This document shows, in pieces, positions 7,801 through 11,224 of a DNA stretch of 11,224 nt. The position numbers and the translations under genes are program-made. The notes beneath the pieces were generated by a model. The model was not told where the DNA came from and ran no database searches. It saw nothing but the letters and a program-made list of their open reading frames with translations. Positions within the stretch are counted from its first letter, which is position 1, and the number at the start of each line of letters is the position of its first letter. Origin of the DNA: Clostridia bacterium. GTDB taxonomy: Bacteria > Bacillota > Clostridia > Oscillospirales > QAMX01. The stretch covers positions 1-11,224 of the forward strand of contig JAFYLV010000027.1 of assembly GCA_017556885.1 (NCBI GenBank). Direction: 5' to 3'.

Positions 7801-9119
7801 GGCAGATCCCCCGTTCCGCGCAGGCGGTCAAAGAGGGCGGCGAGAGCCCCACGCTTGCGCTCCGCCCCCATAAACCGAGCCTCCGTCGCCGCATACTTCC
7901 GTTCCCGCAGAAAAAGAAAATATCTTCCGTTCTCGCTCCGAAGCTCCCGCACGACATCCTCCGCTTCGCGGCGAAGCACATCATCCTCCGGCATCACTTC
8001 CTTCGGGGCATCCTTAAAATCAAGAAGCAGCCCAAAATACAGATTTTCCCCGCAGTTCCGGTTTGCGGCGGCAAATTCCCGCAGCCGTCCTCCGAGTTCC
8101 CGGGCATCTCCCGGTTTGGTGATCAGGGAGGTGATCACGCACAGGGTCTTTGCATCTTCCGGAATCCCGTCCGACAAATCCAAGCGCAGGGTTCCGCGGG
8201 GCGGCACCAGCCGCAAAGCCAAAAAATCGCACACTGCGCGTCCCGCTGCTGCCGCGGGCAGCAGAAAAAGCCCTGCGGCGGCGAAATTCTTCGCTGCAAG
8301 GCAGAAAATAAGAAAAAAGGCCAAACCAACGGAGATCAGCGCCGCAAAATACATCCGTCCAAGCCGCGGTCGGGGTTCCGCTTCGTTTGCCAGCCACCGC
8401 ACCGGTTCACCTGCAGAAAGTATGCGCCACGCCATGCGGTCGGGGCGCACGCCCTCCCGTTTTGCCTTCCGGCGCAGGCAAGCCCGAAGCAATGCACGGC
8501 TCGGAACATCCAGCCGAGGATACAACCCCTCCGGATCCTGCATGAGAATCCGCTCCACAGGATCGTGGGAAAGGACGATGTCCTGCAGCATGCCGCCCTG
8601 CAGGGCATGAAGACATTTCAATGCCCGGGAAATTCCGTGCTGATATTTCCCCTCCCGCTCCGCGATACCGTCGATGCTTTTCCACACTTCCGCCGTGTAG
8701 ATGACGATGTGCGCCCGCAGCATATCCGGAAGCAGCGCAAGCTCCTCCTCCGGCAGGAAACGCTCCGCCGTATAGGCATCCACGGCACAGCCGATCTCCG
8801 CCTCGGACAACGCCTCCGCTCCGCAGCGAACCAGCGCCCGGCAAAGTTCGCCGACGGCCGTATTCTCCCCCGCCGCCGTGAATTCCGCCCGCCGTAAAGC
8901 ACGCAGTGCTGCCGCGCCTTCCCGCTCCGCGAGCGCCGCATTGTCAAGGATCCATGCCAGCGTCGGCCCGGGACGCTCCGGCGGAGCCTTTCGAACGCGG
9001 GCACGGATCTCCCGCAGCGCATCGCTCAGTGCCGCAAGCTCCCGCCGGGGACAAATTTGCCGCTCTTCTGCTCGGCCGGCACTCTCACGACCGATTCTCT
9101 CAAAAATTTCTCTCTGCAT
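1848..9119 (-). CDS. ndvB: Cyclic beta-1,2-glucan synthase (NdvB/ChvB type, GT84-GH94)
   Basis: A 2423-aa inner-membrane enzyme that should build beta-1,2-glucan from UDP-glucose and cyclise it. In order: a helical N-terminal region including DPEGLYPRLDVPSR near 195-208; TM helices near 257-276 and 280-302; a GT84 domain with LDSDT (456-460), SHD (566-568) and RRWIRGD (601-607); further TM helices at about 644-721 and 766-802; a glycoamylase-like region, associated with cyclisation in this family, at about 815-1200 with GMSYQYKAHGVPR near 1091-1103; a first GH94-type beta domain near 1215-1475; a second near 1685-1920; and a GH94 (alpha/alpha)6 barrel with GFRDQLQD (1980-1987), GGDWNDGMD (2116-2124, D2121 the expected acid) and NGGQYTHAAVW (2269-2279). 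All key motifs are intact. Length fits Gram-positive homologues; rhizobial ones are nearer 2800 aa. No exporter (ndvA/chvA) adjoins it. The start at 9119 is preferred for its GGGGAG 7 nt upstream; an in-frame ATG at 9137 would add six residues. Confidence 0.92.
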   Translation of the reverse strand: MQREIFERIGRESAGRAEERQICPRRELAALSDALREIRARVRKAPPERPGPTLAWILDNAALAEREGAAALRALRRAEFTAAGENTAVGELCRALVRCGAEALSEAEIGCAVDAYTAERFLPEEELALLPDMLRAHIVIYTAEVWKSIDGIAEREGKYQHGISRALKCLHALQGGMLQDIVLSHDPVERILMQDPEGLYPRLDVPSRALLRACLRRKAKREGVRPDRMAWRILSAGEPVRWLANEAEPRPRLGRMYFAALISVGLAFFLIFCLAAKNFAAAGLFLLPAAAAGRAVCDFLALRLVPPRGTLRLDLSDGIPEDAKTLCVITSLITKPGDARELGGRLREFAAANRNCGENLYFGLLLDFKDAPKEVMPEDDVLRREAEDVVRELRSENGRYFLFLRERKYAATEARFMGAERKRGALAALFDRLRGTGDLPVFGEGLPEDIRYVLTLDSDTRAEPYSILPLVAALACPVNRPVIREGRVVSGYGMAMPRIVTDITAAHRSTFARLTGGNGGCDPYGSVMSDLYMDLFGEASFTGKGLIDVDAYRSCLSQLPEGRILSHDLLESGYLRCALQNDVEMTDGCPHRAVAYYSRLRRWIRGDIQIAAWMFRRIPGRLGERLKNPLSALTKYKIFDNLRRAATAPALLAVFLYGAFYPSGEKAILVGCVCIALPELLGALAGEMGRGERAWRYHSSVAAGLGAGIFSAFVQLWFLPVQAACSLSAGMSAIRGLRTGKGMLAWVTAAEADAVKRDDAALWRLCFPSVALGAVCLSGNGGGILLGLLWLLTPVCAAALSAPCGEEISLSERDASRLKEYAREIWQYFADLLRPEDHYLIPDNLQEEPSVGVAHRTSPTDVGFGIAAVICAVDLGFTAPEEGLGLLSGQIEALERQKKWRGHIYNWVDTRTLRPLPPYCISTVDSGNLAAALLLCSIFCAERGNEFAGLGVRARAIFDGMDFSALYDTRRDLFSIGAYTTENRRMEGCYDLLASEARLTGFIAAAFGHAGEKFWGRLGRGLVGYRGFAGLASWTGSMFEYLMPELFLPRFDNSLVAESAAFCVAAQRRHRPAGTSLWGTSESGYRAFDRGMSYQYKAHGVPRLALKRGMGRDAVLSPYSVFLALPYSPRAAMCCLSGFERLGLRGRYGLYEAADFTASRTGGRTFEPVASYMAHHMGMSLMSLHLLLTRGKNPQRMMKIPELSAYAGLLKERLPVGGVIMQRREAEVPERDLRGNAVIFAKSTAGNFADPEGCLMANDAYTLIMDERGLGSAFYEGKSVYRAADDRLSAVGGVRAFLVTERESLEVASLPIGDEVKRRCIRCENAMTVECTTETVSLIAETCVARNNAAEIRDYRIVNRSGEPLRGQLILCFEPLLCPMADHEAHPTYRRLFLRTESAGGAVLVTRRDRGNELWLSFALLCPEAEIEYETSRETLIGRRGYDPRRMVFAGGFGDVLDPCVAARANVTVPAGGDVSLRAVISVARERSAALQALQSGKSPAPERADLLLRGVMRKMSPEHHAEAQRLAARLLFEPYGKGGSGLPEGGFSALWRLGIAGDVPLLLSRNRMDGSAEVFPIFCFAMYRRAGIACELAVLTDEGDTYLRPGRDAVLDAAAEFGLTEASGIYVIDRSMLKEGDLALLRAAAVLDFAENPKEIPALAPRKQIAFAPGRGAELPVRMGDLSSLAPQHMPPVSWSMPLAGRRFGCIAQDVGPGGMWYRNARLFRVTGFSMDPLGGSLEERMCLSDGVHTMSLFKEEGEPCGMRFDLGCAVWEKQAEGIRVKTRMFCPPDIPARVVLVEGYAERDVTLSWFLRPLLGERRADRIFLQAHPTEDGAVVENTAGRFFVGTELLCLASGDAECTCYAPHAWSEWKTGAAGFGGDALLYLRLAPVRGKFSLVLVAGVREDEKGAALRALLEVDAAERAMEETRAHFAKRVCALRPETPDAALDAYISAPCLYQVLASRLYARASLWQCGGGNGFRDQLQDICAILPFDAPLARQTILTACARQYEEGDVMHWWHDLPGGCMGVRTRYSDDLLWLPYAVFEYVNVTGDRSLLSAEVPYLASPPLEDGEKSRCERPPLSTRRESVLSHCIRACEMVAERGVGAHGLPLMLGGDWNDGMDLVGAEGRGESVWLGFFAAHVFRRTAHLCRRADMRQKAEELTFFARSMAASALQARAGGAYIRAWWDDGTPLGNGAGECALDSIAQSFSLWVPEGDPTEKRAAVRLAAEGLWDREYGLIRLLTPPFAGKGKDPGYISDYPPGIRENGGQYTHAAVWLCMACFAAGEEELGFEMLMSLLPAKRREEIRKTEDFVLTGDVYDHPLHRGRGGWSWYTGAAGWYMQAVMYCLFGLRFSDGALSFFPYLPKSWERYSFELDLYNVRLRVQVRRGGTPGVYLNGDRTDNEFHPQEMCGEADVLVIV

Positions 9120-9126
9120 TCTCTCA

Positions 9127-9132
9127 CTCCCC
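9127..9132 (-). promoter_or_regulatory. Ribosome binding site deciding the ndvB start
   Basis: GGGGAG on the minus strand lies 7 nt before the ATG at 9119. The competing in-frame ATG at 9137 has only a GGAG about 11 nt upstream. The stronger site would lie inside the coding sequence if the upstream ATG were used, which favours 9119. Confidence 0.6.
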
Positions 9133-9184
9133 TGCATTTTGGCTTATTCTCCGCATTTTTTGTCCGCAATATGCAAAATAACTA

Positions 9185-9213
9185 TTGACAGAGGGATGCG
9201 TATGTGTTAGAAT
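9185..9213 (+). promoter_or_regulatory. Sigma-A promoter of the ylxM-ffh operon
   Basis: A perfect TTGACA -35 (9185-9190), a 17-nt spacer and TAGAAT (9208-9213), preceded by TGT so that the -10 is also extended. Transcription should start near 9219-9221, giving a leader of about 50 nt before the ylxM ATG. The near-consensus match fits strong constitutive expression of a housekeeping operon. Confidence 0.88.
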
Positions 9214-9237
9214 ATTGCGCTGTAAAGTAATTGTCTT
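9209..9237 (-). promoter_or_regulatory. Candidate promoter for ndvB, overlapping the ylxM promoter
   Basis: On the minus strand, AAGACA (9232-9237) and TATTCT (9209-9214) are spaced by 17 nt. Each hexamer matches the sigma-A consensus at four of six positions. The -10 shares bases with the opposing ylxM -10 (9208-9213), so the two promoters would compete. It is the best candidate I found for ndvB but is only moderate in quality. Confidence 0.3.
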
Positions 9238-9242
9238 TACAG
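9220..9242. promoter_or_regulatory. 8-bp dyad at the ylxM transcription start
   Basis: CTGTAAAG (9220-9227) and CTTTACAG (9235-9242) are perfect inverted repeats around 7 nt. The dyad begins at the predicted +1 of the ylxM promoter and spans the -35 and part of the spacer of the candidate ndvB promoter. It could be a 5'-terminal mRNA hairpin or a repressor operator. It has no U-tract, so it is not a terminator. I cannot assign a regulator. Confidence 0.5.
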
Positions 9243-9269
9243 TCAGCATTTAAGGGAGGCCGGGATACC

Positions 9270-9599
9270 ATGCAGGATACCGTGCTTCTCTGCGAGCTTT
9301 TTGACATTTACGGGCCGCTTCTCTCCGCTCGTCAGCAGGAGGTATTCTCCCTGCGGTACGCAGAGGATCTCTCCCTTGCGGAGATTGCGGAGACCCTTTC
9401 CATATCCCGTCAGGGCGCACGGGATGCCGTTCTCCACGCGGAGGAGGCTTTGCTCCGTGCCGAGGAACGCCTCGGTCTTCGCGCCCGGGAGGAAGCTCTG
9501 CGCCGGGATCTTGACGAGCTGGAACGGCTTGCAAAGACCGGCGACTGTACCGCCCTTCTCGACACGATCGCCGCCATCCGCACTCGCATGGAGGAATAA
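9270..9599 (+). CDS. ylxM: YlxM family DNA-binding protein (UPF0122), SRP-associated
   Basis: A 109-aa protein, the usual size for YlxM. Residues about 17-60 form a sigma-70 region 4-like helix-turn-helix: LSARQQEVFSLRYAEDLS, then LAEIAETLSISRQGARDAV. A charged helical tail (about 58-88) follows, rich in E, R and A. YlxM is encoded next to ffh in many Firmicutes and has been linked to SRP function; its direct target is not settled. The ATG at 9270 is chosen because AGGGAGG (9253-9259) lies 10 nt upstream and the product begins MQDTVLLCELFDIYGPLL, as in the family. An upstream in-frame TTG at 9231 lies inside the leader dyad and has no Shine-Dalgarno. One base separates its stop from ffh, and the ffh ribosome binding site lies in its last codons. 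Confidence 0.92.
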   Translation: MQDTVLLCELFDIYGPLLSARQQEVFSLRYAEDLSLAEIAETLSISRQGARDAVLHAEEALLRAEERLGLRAREEALRRDLDELERLAKTGDCTALLDTIAAIRTRMEE

Positions 9600-9600
9600 A

Positions 9601-10935
9601 ATGGCTTTTGAAGGTCTTTCCGAAAAACTCAGCGCCGTCTTCAAGCGGCTTTCCGGCCGCGGCAAGTTGACCGAAGCTGATATCAAGACCGTCATGCGTG
9701 AGGTTCGCCTCGCGCTGCTGGAGGCCGACGTCAGCTACAAGGTCGTCAAGGACTTTGTGGCCTCCGTGTCCGCCCGTGCCGTCGGCACGGACGTACTCGA
9801 GAGCCTCACCCCCGCCCAGCAGGTCATCAAGATCGTCAACGAGGAGCTCTGCGCCCTCATGGGCGGCAAATGCGAGAAGCTGGATATCGCGCCGAAGCCC
9901 CCCACGGTCATTATGATGGTTGGTCTGCAGGGCGCCGGTAAGACCACCAACACCGCAAAGCTTGCCGCCTTCTATAAAAAGCAGGGCAAAAAGCCCCTCC
10001 TCGCCGCCTGCGACGTTTACCGTCCCGCCGCCATCGCCCAGCTGCACACCGTAGGCGATCAGGTGGGTGTCCCCGTCTTTGACGAGGGTCAGGGCAATCC
10101 GGTGCAGATCGCCCGGAACGCCCTCCGTTTTGCCGAAAAGAACGGGCATGATATGCTCTTTCTCGATACCGCCGGCCGTCTGCACATCGATGAGAAGCTC
10201 ATGTCCGAGCTCACCGATATCAAGGCCGCCGCAAAGCCCACGGAAATCCTGCTTGTGTTGGACTCCATGACCGGTCAGGATGCCGTCAATGCCGCCTCCT
10301 CCTTCAACGAGCAGTTGGACATCACCGGTGTCATCCTGACAAAGCTCGACGGCGATACCCGCGGCGGTGCCGCGCTTTCCATCCGTGCCGTCACCGGCAA
10401 GCCCATCAAGTTTACCGGCGTCGGCGAAAAGCTCGATGCCATCGAGCCCTTCTACCCCGACCGCATGGCCTCCCGCATCCTCGGCATGGGCGATATGCTC
10501 TCCCTCATCGAAAAGGCGCAGGCCTCCTTTGATGAGAAAAAAGCCCTGGAGCTTGAAGAAAAGATCCGCAAGAACCGTCTGGATCTCAACGATTATCTTG
10601 CCCAGATGGAGCAGATGCGCAGCATGGGCTCCATGCAGGATATCCTCGGCATGCTTCCCGGTGCCGCCGGCAAAAACCTTTCCGGCGTGCAGGTGGATGA
10701 AAAGCAGCTGGACCGCACGCAGGCCATCATCCGTTCCATGACCAAACAGGAGCGAGAGAACCCCGATCTGCTTAACTTCTCCCGTAAAAAGCGCATCGCC
10801 GCCGGCTCCGGCACCAAGGTCGAGGATGTCAACCGCCTGCTCAAGCAGTTTGCGATGCTGCAGAACCTCACAAAGCAGATGACCAATCCAAAGAAGGCCA
10901 GACGTGCCTTCGGCGGCATGAAGCTTCCCTTCTAA
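9601..10935 (+). CDS. ffh: Signal recognition particle protein Ffh (SRP54 GTPase)
   Basis: A 444-aa protein, full length for the family. It binds 4.5S/SRP RNA and the signal sequences of nascent membrane proteins, and delivers ribosomes to the FtsY receptor at the membrane. The N domain spans about 1-90. The GTPase G domain shows GLQGAGKTT (108-116, P-loop), the DVYRPAAIAQL region (138-148), DTAGR (189-193), TKLDGDTRGG (247-256) and GxGEKLDAIEPF near 273-284. The methionine-rich M domain (about 300-435) has MEQMRSMGSMQDILGMLPG (336-354) and the RNA-binding SRKKRIAAGSGT (394-405). The start is fixed by GGAGG (9590-9594), 6 nt upstream and inside ylxM, and by the canonical MAFEGLSEKL opening. 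The frame stays open upstream of the ATG by chance in this GC-rich DNA. Confidence 0.98.
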   Translation: MAFEGLSEKLSAVFKRLSGRGKLTEADIKTVMREVRLALLEADVSYKVVKDFVASVSARAVGTDVLESLTPAQQVIKIVNEELCALMGGKCEKLDIAPKPPTVIMMVGLQGAGKTTNTAKLAAFYKKQGKKPLLAACDVYRPAAIAQLHTVGDQVGVPVFDEGQGNPVQIARNALRFAEKNGHDMLFLDTAGRLHIDEKLMSELTDIKAAAKPTEILLVLDSMTGQDAVNAASSFNEQLDITGVILTKLDGDTRGGAALSIRAVTGKPIKFTGVGEKLDAIEPFYPDRMASRILGMGDMLSLIEKAQASFDEKKALELEEKIRKNRLDLNDYLAQMEQMRSMGSMQDILGMLPGAAGKNLSGVQVDEKQLDRTQAIIRSMTKQERENPDLLNFSRKKRIAAGSGTKVEDVNRLLKQFAMLQNLTKQMTNPKKARRAFGGMKLPF

Positions 10936-11001
10936 ATCACTTTAAGCGCATAATTTCATTCATATAAAAAAACAAAAAACATTTTTTGGAGGAACAAAAC
11001 C

Positions 11002-11224
11002 ATGGTTAAGATCAGACTTCGCAGAATGGGCGCAAAGAAGGCCCCCTTCTATCGCATCGTTGTTGCCGATTCCCGCTATCCCCGCGACGGCCGCTTCATC
11101 GAGGAGCTCGGCACCTACGATCCCAAGGCCGATCCTTCCGCTGTGAAGGTTGACGCTGACAAGGTCCGCGAGTGGATCAAGAACGGCGCTCAGCCCACCG
11201 AGACCGTTCGCACCCTTCTGAAGA
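11002..11224 (+). CDS. rpsP: 30S ribosomal protein bS16 (partial, 3' end beyond the window)
   Basis: The first 74 residues are present. They open MVKIRLRRMGAKKAPFYRIV, continue with VADSRYPRDGRFIEELGTYDP, and include WIKNGAQPTETVRTLL, all hallmarks of bS16, a small-subunit assembly protein of usually 80-90 aa. The window ends one base into codon 75. A strong GGAGG (10988-10992) lies 9 nt upstream of the ATG. The 66-nt gap after ffh is very AT-rich with A-runs (10966-10979) and a T-run (10982-10987), unlike the flanking genes, and holds no terminator I would trust. Cotranscription with ffh is therefore likely, as in the conserved ffh-rpsP-rimM-trmD-rplS order. Confidence 0.97.
   Translation, partial: MVKIRLRRMGAKKAPFYRIVVADSRYPRDGRFIEELGTYDPKADPSAVKVDADKVREWIKNGAQPTETVRTLLK

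Noticed and set aside
7347..8897. Long plus-strand ORF (516 codons) opposite the N-terminal third of ndvB
   Set aside because: Antisense to the GT84 region with intact motifs; composition is that of a shadow frame and no family is recognisable.
9231..9269. Upstream TTG start extending ylxM by 13 residues
   Set aside because: It lies in the leader dyad with no Shine-Dalgarno, and the ATG at 9270 has AGGGAGG and gives the family's normal length.
9301..9600. N-terminal extension of ffh in the same open frame
   Set aside because: The segment coincides with ylxM in another frame; Ffh proteins begin at the MAFEGLSEKL-type sequence at 9601, which has its own ribosome binding site.
10940..10968. 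Separate promoter for rpsP (TATAAA at 10963-10968)
   Set aside because: The hexamer 17 nt upstream (CTTTAA) matches the -35 consensus at only two positions; the AT-rich gap is better read as an intergenic leader within the operon.
10974..10987. A6-CA-T6 hairpin before rpsP as a terminator
   Set aside because: The stem is only A-T pairs with a tiny loop and runs directly into the rpsP ribosome binding site.

Overview
The window looks like a chromosomal segment of a GC-rich Firmicute of class Clostridia, possibly Oscillospiraceae/Ruminococcaceae-like. This is inferred from the ylxM-ffh-rpsP order, strong GGAGG ribosome binding sites, sigma-A type promoters (TTGACA-N17-TAGAAT and TTGCGC-N17-TATAAT), and a DUF3842 protein of the clostridial type. 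No rRNA, tRNA, transposase or CRISPR array is visible. Coding density is very high, and no gene-free stretch exceeds about 165 bases.

Left end (1-165): a non-coding block in which tiny perfect hairpins of unrelated sequence alternate with a 9-nt spacer close to AATATCACT, ending in an 11-bp stem-loop. It lies downstream of the first operon and is the least explained structure in the window.

166-1842, minus strand: a tight three-gene operon with a good extended -10 promoter. Gene order in transcription is a small single-TM protein (DUF2500-like), then a DUF3842 protein (ATGA overlap), then a short-chain dehydrogenase (3-nt gap) that most resembles YmfI, the EF-P 5-aminopentanone reductase branch of the FabG-like SDRs.

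1848-9119, minus strand: a single 7.3-kb gene for a cyclic beta-1,2-glucan synthase (NdvB/ChvB type). It has an N-terminal helical region, a membrane-embedded GT84 glycosyltransferase, a glycoamylase-like/cyclisation region and a C-terminal GH94 phosphorylase-like region. It stands alone, with no exporter gene beside it in the window.

9120-9269: a divergent control region. It carries a near-consensus plus-strand promoter for ylxM-ffh, an 8-bp dyad placed at the predicted transcription start, and a weaker candidate promoter facing ndvB whose -10 overlaps the ylxM -10.

9270-11224, plus strand: the signal recognition particle/ribosome operon: ylxM (HTH protein), ffh (SRP54 GTPase) and the start of rpsP (ribosomal protein bS16, cut by the window end). 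This is core housekeeping. The glucan synthase and the left-end repeat are the accessory parts.
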